A DNA stretch of 64,000 nt from Streptomyces thermolilacinus SPC6 (GTDB lineage: Bacteria > Actinomycetota > Actinomycetes > Streptomycetales > Streptomycetaceae): the NCBI RefSeq assembly GCF_000478605.2, contig NZ_ASHX02000001.1:2705895-2769894 (forward strand), read 5' to 3'. Within the stretch, counting starts at the first letter, position 1; each line of letters opens with the position of its first letter. Made by a program: the position numbers and the translations under genes. The notes beneath the pieces are model-generated. The model saw only the letters and a list, made by a program, of their open reading frames with translations. It ran no database searches and was not told the DNA's origin. Below, one piece after another: positions 45,499 to 55,557 of this stretch.

Positions 45499-46698
45499 CT
45501 AGTGGGTCGGTTTCAGGGGGAGCAGCGCGCTGATGCGGAAGCCGCCGCCCGGGCGGGGGCCCGCGTCCAGGGTGCCGCCGACCATGCCGACCCGCTCGCG
45601 CATGCCGATCAGGCCGTGGCCCCTGCCGTCGGCGCCGCCGTCCACGTACATCTCCTGGGCGGCGCCCCGGCCGTCGTCCTCGACCAGCAGCCCCAGGCCG
45701 TCGTCGAAGTACGTCAGCCGCACGCACGCCCCGACGTCCGGGCCGCCGTGCTTGCGGGTGTTGGTGAGCGCCTCCTGCACGATGCGGTACGCGGTGAGCT
45801 CGACGCCGCTGGGCAGAGGGCGCGGGGTGCCCTCGATCGTGAAGTCGACGGGGAGCCCCGCCGTACGGACCTGTTCGACGAGGTCCTCGATCTGCTGTAC
45901 GTCCGGCTGCGGGACGTACTCCCCCGCCTCCTCGGGCTCGCCGGTGCGCAGGATGCCGAGCAGCCGCCGCATCTCCGCGAGGGCCTGGCGCCCGGTGGAC
46001 GAGATGGTCTCCAGCGCCTGCCGCGCCTGGTCCGGCGAGCTGTCCAGCACGTAGGCCGCGCCGTCCGCCTGGACGACCATGACGGAGACGTTGTGGGCGA
46101 CCACGTCGTGGAGTTCCCGGGCGATACGGGCCCGCTCGGCAGCGACCGCGACTTTCGACTGCGCCTCCCGCTCCCTCTCCAGCCGGTCCGCGCGCTCCTC
46201 CAGCTGGGCCAGGTACGCGCGGCGGGTCCGCATCGAGTCGCCGAGCACCCAGGCGAGGACGAACGGCACCGACATCACGACCGTGAAGAACACCCGCCCG
46301 GCCGTGGAGATGCCCTCCAGCGGCCACCTCAGCTGCGCTATCGGCGCCGCGCAGGCCCCGCCGATCAGCGCGAGCCGTGACGCCCAGCGGGGCCCGTAGT
46401 GCGCGGCGACCGTGTAGATGATCACGAGCATGGCGAAGTCGGACGGGTTGGGCGGCAGCCCCAGCACGAGCTGGGCGCACCCGAGGGCCACCGCGAGCAG
46501 CAGCATCGCCTCGGGCAGGCGGCGGCGCAGCGCCACGACCAGCGCGAACAGCACCACGACGGCGACTGCGGCCCATTCGTCTGGCCCGCCCTCCGGGACC
46601 GTGGCCACCCACAGGGCGGAGAACCCGAAGAGCATCACCGCCCAGAAGCTGTCGACGCCCGTCGGGTGCCTGCGGAGAAAGTCGTAGAGGCGCTGCAC
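45499..46698 (-). CDS. Sensor histidine kinase, NarL-type (HisKA_3)
   Basis: This 399-residue membrane kinase has about five N-terminal hydrophobic segments (for example [45 protein letters not shown]) and a coiled linker. The phospho-acceptor His lies in [20 protein letters not shown]. The ATPase shows [22 protein letters not shown] and [16 protein letters not shown]. The start GTG 46698 is 6 nt after TACGCT, a leaderless arrangement. It phosphorylates the adjacent response regulator. The signal is unknown. Confidence 0.94.
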   Translation of the reverse strand: MQRLYDFLRRHPTGVDSFWAVMLFGFSALWVATVPEGGPDEWAAVAVVVLFALVVALRRRLPEAMLLLAVALGCAQLVLGLPPNPSDFAMLVIIYTVAAHYGPRWASRLALIGGACAAPIAQLRWPLEGISTAGRVFFTVVMSVPFVLAWVLGDSMRTRRAYLAQLEERADRLEREREAQSKVAVAAERARIARELHDVVAHNVSVMVVQADGAAYVLDSSPDQARQALETISSTGRQALAEMRRLLGILRTGEPEEAGEYVPQPDVQQIEDLVEQVRTAGLPVDFTIEGTPRPLPSGVELTAYRIVQEALTNTRKHGGPDVGACVRLTYFDDGLGLLVEDDGRGAAQEMYVDGGADGRGHGLIGMRERVGMVGGTLDAGPRPGGGFRISALLPLKPTH

Positions 46699-46815
46699 GT
46701 AGCAAGCGTAGGGAAATCCGATAGGTGCACGGGTCAACCAGGAGTGCGATCCGGTTCCTGGGCTCCTACTCCGCAGGGTGGATCCCCGAGGGGGAGCACG
46801 GGGGAGACTGTGCCC

Positions 46816-47953
46816 GTGGCGGATGAGAAGGCGGAGACGAGCGGGACGACGGAGGCTGTCGGCGCTGTAGGGGCGGCCGGGGAGGCGCGGGCCGCAGATG
46901 CTGCCGGGGCCGCAGAGCCCGCCGGGGCCGCAGATGCTGCCGGGGCCGCAGAGCCCGCCGGGGCGGACGGCTCGGGCCGTGGCGACCTGCGCTGGCGCGG
47001 CTGGAGAGTGGCGACGGAGGACGCGCTGTACGGGCCCGGCGGGTTCTACCTCCGCCCCGAGGGCCCCGCTGGTCACTTCCGTACCTCGGTGCACGCCTCG
47101 CGCCGGTACGCCGCCGCCGTGGCCCGGCTCCTCGCGCGCGTCGCCTCCGAGCTGGGGACGGCGGGCGCGGACGAGGTCGCGTTCGTCGACATGGGCGCGG
47201 GCCGCGGAGAGCTGGTGACCGGCGTGCTCGACGCACTGGACGCCCTGGACGCCCTGGACGCCGACGAGGGGTCCAGCGGGCCGCCCCCGGGCATGCGCGT
47301 ACGGGCGTACGCCGTGGAGCGCGCGCCCCGGCCCCCGGGCCTGGACCCGCGCGTCGAGTGGCTCGACCGGCCGCCCGCCGGGGTGCGCGGCCTGCTGTTC
47401 GCCAACGAGTGGCTGGACAACGTCCCGGTGGACGTCGCGCAGGCCGACGACGACGGCACACCCCGGTATGTGGAGGTACGGCGGGACGGCGCCGAACGGC
47501 TCGGCGCGCCGGTGACCGGGGCGGACGCGGAGTGGCTCGACCGCTGGTGGCCGCTGCGCGAGCCGGGCATGCGCGCCGAGATCGGCCGGCCCCGGGACGA
47601 GGCGTGGGCGGCGGTGGCCGGCACCCTGGAGGCGGGCCTGGCGGTCGCGGTGGACTACGCGCACTCGGCGGGTGTGCGGCCCCCGTTCGGTACGCTGACC
47701 GGTTTCCGCGCGGGCCGTGAGGTCGCGCCCGTACCGGACGGCACCTGCGACATCACGGCCCATGTGGCGCTGGACGCGTGCGCGGCCGCCGTACCGGGTC
47801 CGGCCGAGCTGCTCACCCAGCGGGACGCGCTGCGGCGGCGCCCCCTACGTACGGGCCCTCGCCGCCGCCGGGGAGGCCGCCGAGCTGACCGCGCGGGGCG
47901 GTCTCGGCGACTTCACCTGGCTCCTGCAGCGACGGCCCGCCGGGGGATACTGA
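46816..47953 (+). pseudogene. MidA/NDUFAF7-family SAM methyltransferase, frameshifted near its 3' end
   Basis: The first ~340 codons encode a class I methyltransferase of the DUF185/MidA type: [16 protein letters not shown] (SAM motif), [17 protein letters not shown] (family NExxDxxP) and AVDYAHSAG ... TLTGFRAGR ... [13 protein letters not shown]. At about 47821-47850 homology jumps to the next frame, which encodes [15 protein letters not shown] and [11 protein letters not shown] and stops at 47953, 5 nt before nuoD. Without the jump the frame stays open through nuoD. GTG 46816 is placed 9 nt after GGAG; GTG 46810 is an alternative. The N-terminus carries a 36-bp tandem repeat. Mitochondrial NDUFAF7 methylates the NuoD homologue NDUFS2. 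Confidence 0.7.
46891..46962 (+). repeat. Two perfect tandem 36-bp units in the methyltransferase N-terminus
   Basis: Units 46891-46926 and 46927-46962 are identical and encode [12 protein letters not shown] twice. They lie in a low-complexity leader before the catalytic domain. Confidence 0.9.
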
Positions 47954-47958
47954 ACGGC

Positions 47959-49119
47959 ATGACGGAGACCACCCAGTCCAGGGAGACCACGGTCGGCATC
48001 GGCGGTGCCGCCGAGAGCACCGACATGGTGCTGAACATCGGCCCCCAGCACCCCTCGACGCACGGTGTGCTCCGCCTCCGACTGATCCTGGACGGCGAGG
48101 TGATCCGGCACGCCGAGCCGGTGATCGGGTACATGCACCGGGGCGCCGAGAAACTGTTCGAGGCACGGGACTACCGGCAGATCATCATGCTGGCCAACCG
48201 CCACGACTGGCTGTCGGCGTTCTCCAACGAGCTGGGCGTCGTCCTCGCCGTCGAGCGGATGCTCGGCATGGAGGTCCCCGAGCGGGCCGTGTGGACGCGG
48301 ACCCTGCTCGCCGAGCTGAACCGGGTCCTCAACCACCTGATGTTCCTCGGCTCGTACCCGCTGGAGCTGGGCGGGATCACGCCGATCTTCCACGCGTTCC
48401 GGGAGCGGGAGGACCTCCAGCACATCCTGGAGGAGGTCTCCGGCGGCCGTATCCACTACATGTTCAACCGGGTCGGCGGACTGAAGGAGGACCTGCCCGC
48501 GGGCTGGCTGGGGCGGACCCGCGAGGCCGTCGCCGCCGTCCGCTCGCGGATGGACGTGTACGACCGGCTGGTCCTCGGCAACGAGATCTTCCGCGGCCGC
48601 ACCCGGGGCGTCGGCGTCCTGTCGCCCGAGGCGGCGCACGCGTACGGGGTGAGCGGCCCGATCGCCCGCGCGTCGGGCGTGGACTTCGACCTGCGCCGCG
48701 ACGAGCCGTACCTCGCGTACGGGGAGCTCCAGGACACCCTGAAGGTCGTCACCCGGCAGGAGGGCGACTGCCTCGCGCGGTTCGAGTGCCTGCTGGAGCA
48801 GACCCACAACGCGCTGGACCTGGCCGACGCCTGCCTCGACCGGATCGCCGAGCTGCCGCCGGGGCCGATCAACCAGCGGCTCCCGAAGGTCCTCAAGGCG
48901 CCGGAGGGCCACACGTACGCGTGGACGGAGAACCCGCTCGGCGTCAACGGCTACTACCTGGTCTCCAAGGGCGACAAGACCCCGTACCGGCTGAAGCTGC
49001 GCTCCGCCTCGTACAACAACATCCAGGTGCTGTCGGAGCTGCTGCCGGGCACGCTCGTCGCGGACATGGTCGCGATCCTGGGGTCGTTCTTCTTCGTCGT
49101 GGGCGACATCGACAAGTAG
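47959..49119 (+). CDS. nuoD: NADH-quinone oxidoreductase subunit D (second copy type)
   Basis: NuoD is the 49-kDa quinone-pocket subunit of complex I, evolutionarily related to the NiFe-hydrogenase large subunit. The 386 residues show [20 protein letters not shown], the [12 protein letters not shown] motif (Arg61 equals the methylated Arg of human NDUFS2), [17 protein letters not shown], FYxxR-type [10 protein letters not shown] and the conserved C-terminus [17 protein letters not shown] 47959 is chosen by homology; the frame is also open upstream into the methyltransferase. Other nuo genes are absent here, so this is the stand-alone paralogue (nuoD2 in S. coelicolor, as I recall), not the main nuoA-N operon copy. 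Confidence 0.95.
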   Translation: MTETTQSRETTVGIGGAAESTDMVLNIGPQHPSTHGVLRLRLILDGEVIRHAEPVIGYMHRGAEKLFEARDYRQIIMLANRHDWLSAFSNELGVVLAVERMLGMEVPERAVWTRTLLAELNRVLNHLMFLGSYPLELGGITPIFHAFREREDLQHILEEVSGGRIHYMFNRVGGLKEDLPAGWLGRTREAVAAVRSRMDVYDRLVLGNEIFRGRTRGVGVLSPEAAHAYGVSGPIARASGVDFDLRRDEPYLAYGELQDTLKVVTRQEGDCLARFECLLEQTHNALDLADACLDRIAELPPGPINQRLPKVLKAPEGHTYAWTENPLGVNGYYLVSKGDKTPYRLKLRSASYNNIQVLSELLPGTLVADMVAILGSFFFVVGDIDK

Positions 49120-49193
49120 CGGCGGCGGTACGCGGAGCCCGCCGACAGGCGCGGTACGCGGAGCCGGCGGCGGTTCGCACGCGAGGAGGCCGT

Positions 49194-49238
49194 ACGCGAA
49201 CGGCGGCCGGGGATGTGCTCCCCGGCCGCCGTTCGCGT
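49194..49238. terminator. Bidirectional terminator between nuoD and the coiled-coil protein gene
   Basis: A 20-bp perfect stem (left arm 49194-49213, right arm 49219-49238) with loop TGTGC lies between the two convergent genes. Confidence 0.85.
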
Positions 49239-49264
49239 CGTCCGTGCGTGTGGGCCGCCGTGCC

Positions 49265-50278
49265 CTACGAGCTGACCGCGTCGCGCAGCTCGGCCACGTC
49301 GAGCTGCTCCGTCTCGTCGTGCGCGGTGAGGTCGATGACCTCGCCGACGGCCTGCTCCTCGTCGCGCTCCGCCGCTGTCGGCCGCGACTCGGCCAGGGCC
49401 TCCTCGCCGACGACGTCCGCCAGGTCCTCGTCCTGGACGGCGGCCTCGATGGCGGCGGGCTTCTTGCCGGAACCCTGCGCGCGGGCGCCCTTCTGCGTGC
49501 CGAAGAAGTCGAAGCTGCCCGCCGGGCGCGGCACGGGGCGGCGCTGGGCGGCGTACGGGACGATGGTCGCCGCCGCCGGGACGGGGCGCATCGCGAGCGC
49601 GGACGTGCCGGTCGCGCCCGCGGTGGGTCCCGCGGGGCGGGCCGCCGCCTCCGCGACGCGCCGGGCCTCCTGGGCGGCGGCGTTGCGCGTGAGGCTGCTG
49701 AGGGCCTGGGCGGCGCGGAGGTAGTCGGCCCGGGTGGGCGCGGTGGACGTGGTCGCCAGTTCCGCGCCGACCGCCGTCGTGGCCTCGCCGCCTGCCGTGG
49801 TGGCCTTGCCGCCCGCCGGGGCGCTGCTGCCGAGGGCCAGTTGGCGGCGGCCTTCCAGGGCGCTGGCCCGCTCGGTCTCGGCGGTGGCGTACCGGCGCAG
49901 CAGTTCGGCGTGCTCGTTGCGCAGACCGGCGAGCTCGACCCGCTTGGCGCGCAGCTTCGCGTCGAGCTTGGCGCGCAGCTCGCGGGCCTCCTCGAGGTCC
50001 GCCTCCAGTTCGGCTATGCGCTCCTCGGTCTTCCACTGGTCGCTGGCGCGGGCGCGGGTCAGTTCGGCGACGCGCCGCCCGGCCGTGCGGTCCCAGGCGC
50101 GCATGAGGACCGCGCCCGTGACGGCGGCGGCCGCGGCAGCGGCGACGAGCAGGCGCAGTCCGAGCGGATCGGCCAGGAGCCAGGCACCCGCGGCGCAGAG
50201 GATGGACGCGCCGGCCACCGCGGAGGGCGGCAGCAGCCGGTGCAGGGGTGGGGAATGGCGGTGGCGTCCACGTGGCAT
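49265..50278 (-). CDS. Membrane-anchored coiled-coil protein
   Basis: This 337-residue protein has two N-terminal hydrophobic segments (VAGASILCAAGAWLLADPLG and LRLLVAAAAAAAVTGAVLM, about 18-60). A coiled coil (about 75-150, ERIAELEADLEEARELRAKL) follows, then an Ala/Thr-rich region and an acidic C-terminus (EEQAVGEVIDLTAHDETEQL). The function is unknown; it could be a structural or scaffold protein. ATG 50278 is 7 nt after TAAATT (plus-strand 50286-50291), giving a leaderless mRNA. Confidence 0.8.
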   Translation of the reverse strand: MPRGRHRHSPPLHRLLPPSAVAGASILCAAGAWLLADPLGLRLLVAAAAAAAVTGAVLMRAWDRTAGRRVAELTRARASDQWKTEERIAELEADLEEARELRAKLDAKLRAKRVELAGLRNEHAELLRRYATAETERASALEGRRQLALGSSAPAGGKATTAGGEATTAVGAELATTSTAPTRADYLRAAQALSSLTRNAAAQEARRVAEAAARPAGPTAGATGTSALAMRPVPAAATIVPYAAQRRPVPRPAGSFDFFGTQKGARAQGSGKKPAAIEAAVQDEDLADVVGEEALAESRPTAAERDEEQAVGEVIDLTAHDETEQLDVAELRDAVSS

Positions 50279-50384
50279 GGCCTGAAATTTACCGTGCGTA
50301 CGGGAAGTTTGGGGCGGCGGCCCTGCAATGTTTTGACTGCGCGGCCGTCCGGACCGGCCACTCCACTTCCCGTACCCGCGGCCG

Positions 50385-51371
50385 TTACCCGCCGATCAGC
50401 CCCTTCTTCTCCAGGTAAGCCTTCGCCACATCGGCGGGCTTTGCGCGCTCCGCGTCCACCTTCCGGTTCAACTCGACGAGATCGGCCGTGGACAGCGACT
50501 TGGTGATCTTGCCGAGGACCTCGGCGATCTCGGGTGAACCGGCGTCCTTCGCATTGACGACGGGCAGGACGTTGTCGGCGTTCTGGAGCTTTTTGTCGTC
50601 CTCCAGGAGCACCAGTCCGAACGCGTCGAGCGTGGCGTCCGTCGTCGTGGTGAGCACGAGCTGGTCGACGCCGTCCTTCACGGCCTGCTTGGCCTGCGGC
50701 GTGCCCACGCCCTTGGGATCGACGCCCGTGACGTCGATTCCGTAGACGGACTTCAGACCGGGCGCGCAGAACGGCCGTACGGTGCACTCGTCACCCGCCG
50801 CGATCTTCACCTTCAGCTTCGAACGGCCGAGATCCGAAAGGGACTTCAGCTTGTGCCGCGCCGCGAATTCCCTGCTGACCGCGAAAGCGTTCTGATCGAC
50901 CGCCTCACCCGCCGGAAGGACCTTCAGTCCGCGCGGCGCGGCGAGCTTCTCCAGGGCGGCCACGGTGGCCGCCACATCGCTGGACGCGACGGGCTTCTCC
51001 TCCGGCGCCTTCGGGCCGTTCACCTTCGCGTTCAGGAATTCCGCAAGCGTAGCCGCGTATTCCGGTACGACGTCGATCTCGCCCTTCTCCAGGGAGGGTT
51101 CGTACAGCTCGCGGTTCTCGACCGTCCTGATGGACGTGCGGTATCCGGCGTCGGCGAGGACGCCCGCGTACAGCTCAGCGAGGACCTGCGACTCGGTGAA
51201 GCCGGCGGAGCCGACGACCACCGTGCCCTTGCCCGCCGCGCCGGACGCGCTCCCCGTGGACCCGCCGCGCTCCTCCAGGCTGCTGCTGCCGCCGCCGCAC
51301 GCGGCGAGCCCGCCGGTCAGCGCGAGCGCGCCCAGGACCGCGCCGGCCAGGCGGGTGCTTCTGCTCATCAC
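50385..51371 (-). CDS. Glycine betaine/osmoprotectant ABC transporter, substrate-binding lipoprotein
   Basis: This 328-residue binding protein of the OpuAC/ProX type has a lipoprotein signal (LAGAVLGALALTGGLAACGGG, lipobox LAAC, Cys near residue 25). The mature domain (VVVGSAGFTESQVLAELYAGVLAD ... ELYEPSLEKGEIDVVPEYAATL) fits quaternary-amine binders; the aromatic cage cannot be confirmed by eye. GTG 51371 overlaps the permease stop by 4 nt (GTGA). It ends a minus-strand three-gene unit; the ATPase is transcribed divergently. Confidence 0.92.
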   Translation of the reverse strand: MMSRSTRLAGAVLGALALTGGLAACGGGSSSLEERGGSTGSASGAAGKGTVVVGSAGFTESQVLAELYAGVLADAGYRTSIRTVENRELYEPSLEKGEIDVVPEYAATLAEFLNAKVNGPKAPEEKPVASSDVAATVAALEKLAAPRGLKVLPAGEAVDQNAFAVSREFAARHKLKSLSDLGRSKLKVKIAAGDECTVRPFCAPGLKSVYGIDVTGVDPKGVGTPQAKQAVKDGVDQLVLTTTTDATLDAFGLVLLEDDKKLQNADNVLPVVNAKDAGSPEIAEVLGKITKSLSTADLVELNRKVDAERAKPADVAKAYLEKKGLIGG

Positions 51372-52051
51372 GTTTCAGGTCTCCGTCCGTTCGGTCCATG
51401 GCCCGCGAGCACCCTGCCCGCCGCCACCAGTACGCCCTCGACCAGCAGGGCGAGGGCGCCGACGAGCAGCGCCCCCGCGAACACCTGCGCCGTGTCGTAG
51501 GTGTGGAAACCGGCGGTGATGATCCGGCCGAGGCCGCCCTCACCGGCCATCGCGGCGAGCGTGGCCGTCGCGATCACCTGCACGGCGGCCAGCCGCAGGC
51601 CGGTCATCACCATCGGGAGGGCCAGCGGCAGTTCGACCGTACGGAACAGCTGCCCGCCCGACATCCCCATGCCGCGCGCCGCCTCCACCACCGCCCGGTC
51701 CACCTCCCGCATGCCCAGGTACGTGTTGGTCAGCAGCGGCGGGACGGCGAACAGGACCAGCGCGACGATCGCCGGGATGCCGCCGTGCCGGCCGAGCGGG
51801 GTGAGCGTCAGCAGCACCAGCACCGCCAGCGTCGGCACCGCCCGGCCGACGTTCGACACGTTCACCGCGAGGGCGCCGCCCCGGCCGATGTGCCCCAGCC
51901 AGAACGCGAGGGGCAGCGCGATCAGGCAGGAGACCAGCAGGGCCACGCCGCTGAACCACAGGTGCTCCCCCAGGCGGTGCCACACCCCGGCCTCGCCCTG
52001 CCAGTTGGCCCCGGTCGTCAGCCACGCCCAGGCGTCCCCCACCACGCCCAT
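51368..52051 (-). CDS. Osmoprotectant ABC transporter permease
   Basis: This 227-residue integral membrane permease has five or six hydrophobic helices and the EAA loop (DRAVVEAARGMGMSGGQLFRTVELPLALPMVMTGLR), where the ATPase docks. It resembles OpuCB/ProW-type permeases. It overlaps the binding-protein gene downstream by 4 nt and follows the second permease by 3 nt. The two permeases probably form a heterodimer. Confidence 0.93.
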   Translation of the reverse strand: MGVVGDAWAWLTTGANWQGEAGVWHRLGEHLWFSGVALLVSCLIALPLAFWLGHIGRGGALAVNVSNVGRAVPTLAVLVLLTLTPLGRHGGIPAIVALVLFAVPPLLTNTYLGMREVDRAVVEAARGMGMSGGQLFRTVELPLALPMVMTGLRLAAVQVIATATLAAMAGEGGLGRIITAGFHTYDTAQVFAGALLVGALALLVEGVLVAAGRVLAGHGPNGRRPET

Positions 52052-52054
52052 CGC

Positions 52055-52891
52055 TCAGCCCGCCTTCCCGGCGCCGTCACGCCTTCCGCTGCCGCCCGTG
52101 TTCCACGTGCCGCCGCCCGCGTACCGGGCTCCGCCCGGACTCCCGGTGCCCCGCTGTCCGGCGCCGCCCGCCCCGGCCGCGTCGTCCGGCACCGGCTGCT
52201 GCTCCGCCACGGGCGGCGGCACGCGGGTGCGCGACGCGCGCGTCCACGGCGTCAGCAGCCGCTGGAGGCCGAGCAGCAGCAGGTCGGCGGTCACCGCGAG
52301 CAGCACGCACAGCACCGAGGCGGTCAGCACCTGCGCCTTGAAGAAGCTCTTGAGGCCGCCGGTGATCAGAGTGCCCAGGCCGCCGTAGTCGACCAACGCG
52401 CCCACCGTCGTCAGGGCGACCGTCGAGACCGTCGCCATCCGCACCCCGGCCAGCAGCGCGGGCAGCGCCAGCGGCAGTTCGACCTCCCACAGCAGCCGCG
52501 CGGGCCCGTACCCCATCCCGCGCGCGGCCTCCCGCGTCTCGGCGGGCACGGCGGCGAGACCGGCCAGGATGTTCCGCACGAGGATCGTCAGCGAGTACAG
52601 CACCAGGCCCGTCACCACCAGCGCCGCGGACAGGCCGAACAGCGGGAGCAGCAGCGAGAACATCGCCAGCGACGGGATCGCGTACAGCACGGTCGTCAGC
52701 CCCAGCACGGGCCCGGCCCACGCCGGTCTCGCCCGGACGAGCAGGGCCAGCGGGAAGGCGACGGCGATCCCGATGAGCACCGACACACCCGTGATCCACA
52801 CGTGCTGCACCGTCGCGTCGGTGAGCTCCTGGGCGCGGGAGCGGACGTACTCGGGGCAGATCCAGTCGTTGGCCGCCAGGCAGCCGCTCAT
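52055..52891 (-). CDS. Osmoprotectant ABC transporter permease (second subunit)
   Basis: This 278-residue permease has the EAA loop ETREAARGMGYGPARLLWEVELPLALPALLAGVR and about six helices (WITGVSVLIGIAVAFPLALL and others). The C-terminal ~50 residues are Pro/Gly/Arg-rich low complexity, not usual for the family. ATG 52891 is preferred over GTG 52900 because a GGAGG ribosome site lies a suitable ~9 nt upstream. It is divergent from the ATPase gene, with a ~160-bp shared control region. Confidence 0.92.
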   Translation of the reverse strand: MSGCLAANDWICPEYVRSRAQELTDATVQHVWITGVSVLIGIAVAFPLALLVRARPAWAGPVLGLTTVLYAIPSLAMFSLLLPLFGLSAALVVTGLVLYSLTILVRNILAGLAAVPAETREAARGMGYGPARLLWEVELPLALPALLAGVRMATVSTVALTTVGALVDYGGLGTLITGGLKSFFKAQVLTASVLCVLLAVTADLLLLGLQRLLTPWTRASRTRVPPPVAEQQPVPDDAAGAGGAGQRGTGSPGGARYAGGGTWNTGGSGRRDGAGKAG

Positions 52892-53053
52892 CGCTCCCAC
52901 CTCCCCCGCTCTGACAGACGGGGTGTCAGCCCCCGCATATCGCTGTGGTGTTCGACGGAATCGACCCTAACGCCCGCCACCGACATTCACCCGGAAGACG
53001 CTCCGGCCCGGCACCATGGGGCCCAACGCCACCACGCGCCACAAGGGGGAGCA

Positions 53054-54275
<1,222 letters not shown>

Positions 54276-54289
<14 letters not shown>

Positions 54290-55388
54290 GGCGGCCGCTC
54301 AGCCACGCCAGGGCGGGCGGTATCTCCCGGTTCCAGGTGCCGAAGTTGTGGCCCCCGCTGTCCAGCGTGATGGACGACACGCGCGCGGGGGCCTTCACCT
54401 TGGCGATGAACTCCCGCGTCCCCTTCAAATTCCCCTCGCCCTGCCGGGACGTGGTGACGAGGAACGACGTCCGGCCCTGCGGCAGGTTGTCCAGGCTCCA
54501 CAGCAGGTCGGCGCGGTCGCGCAGCTTCGCGTCGCCCCGGAACAGGTCGCCGGTCGTCACGTCCTCGGCCGCCTTGTAGTACGCCGAGAGGCCCGCGCCC
54601 GCCGCGAACCGGTCCGGGTGGTGCAGCGCGATCTTGAGGGCGCAGTAGCCGCCGGTCGAGTTCCCGATGAAGCCCCAGTTCCGCGCGGCCCCGCCCACCC
54701 GGTACGTCTCCGAGACGGCCTTCGGCAGGTCCTCGGCGAAGTACGTCTCCGTGCGCGGCCCGCCCGGCACGTCCACGCACTCGGTGTCGCGCGGCGGCGC
54801 GACCGTAGGGCGCAGCATCACCAGGACCATCGGCTGCATCTTCCCGGCCTTGGCCTGCTCGTAGGCGGTGCGCGGGTAGCGCAGGCCCTTCAGCAGGTTC
54901 TCGGCGGTGCCCGGGTAGCCGGTGAGGACGACGGCGGCGGGGAAGGTGCGCCGGGCGTGGGCGGGCTGGAAGTACTCCGGGGGCAGGTACACGTACGCGG
55001 GGCTGTCGATGCCGGACTTCTCGCCGGAGATCACGACCTTCTGGATCTGGCCGCCGACGTGCGGGTGGTGGCCGCCCGGCACGTCCATCGGGCGCTTCTC
55101 CACGACCTTCACGTGCTCGCCGCCCGCCGAGTGGTCCACCACCACACCCAGCTCCTGCTCCTGGCCGAAGAGGTCCGCCCAGGAGCCGTAGAACAGGAAG
55201 TAGTTGTTCGCGGCCAGGCCCACGGCGGCGAACAGCGACAGCTGGGTCGCCAGGAGCAGACCGGCCCTGCCGAGGACGGCGCGCCAGGACCGCCGGGCGA
55301 GGCGCGGCCACAGCCACAGCGTGACCGCGAACAGCGCGACGGCCGCGACGACGGCCAGCGCCAGAACCTTGTTGCTGGTGAGACCCAT
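54276..55388 (-). CDS. Membrane-anchored alpha/beta hydrolase, esterase D/mycolyltransferase-like
   Basis: In 370 residues, two or three N-terminal transmembrane segments (VLALAVVAAVALFAVTLWLW and AGLLLATQLSLFAAVGLAAN) precede an extracytoplasmic alpha/beta hydrolase domain. That domain has the nucleophile elbow in NWGFIGNSTGGYCALKIAL (GNSTGG, Ser), an oxyanion-type VVLTGYPGTAENLL and the catalytic His in DSGGHNFGTWNREIP. The family includes esterases and corynebacterial mycolyltransferase relatives; the substrate is unknown. ATG 55388 is used. It is divergent from the LysX-like gene, and both act at the envelope. Confidence 0.88.
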
Positions 55389-55442
55389 GCGTCGTCCAAG
55401 CCTTACTTCTTGTCGGATCGTCGAGATTTTCCGGGGCCCGGA

Positions 55443-55470
55443 TGAACCCTCCGGGAGGACGGGCCGTCCT
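55443..55470 (+). promoter_or_regulatory. Candidate SigE-type promoter of the LysX-like gene
   Basis: TGAACC (55443-55448) and CGTCCT (55465-55470) are 16 nt apart, matching the AAC ... CGTC core of ECF SigE-type promoters. It would give a leader of about 80 nt before ATG 55558. One -35 position differs from GGAAC. The sigE operon is in the same window. Confidence 0.4.
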
Positions 55471-55557
55471 AGAGGGCGCACATCGTCCGACTGTCCGGCC
55501 CCTGCACCCTTGCGGGCCGAAGGGACGCGTCAATCGTTCGCGGAGCCACGGGAAGCC

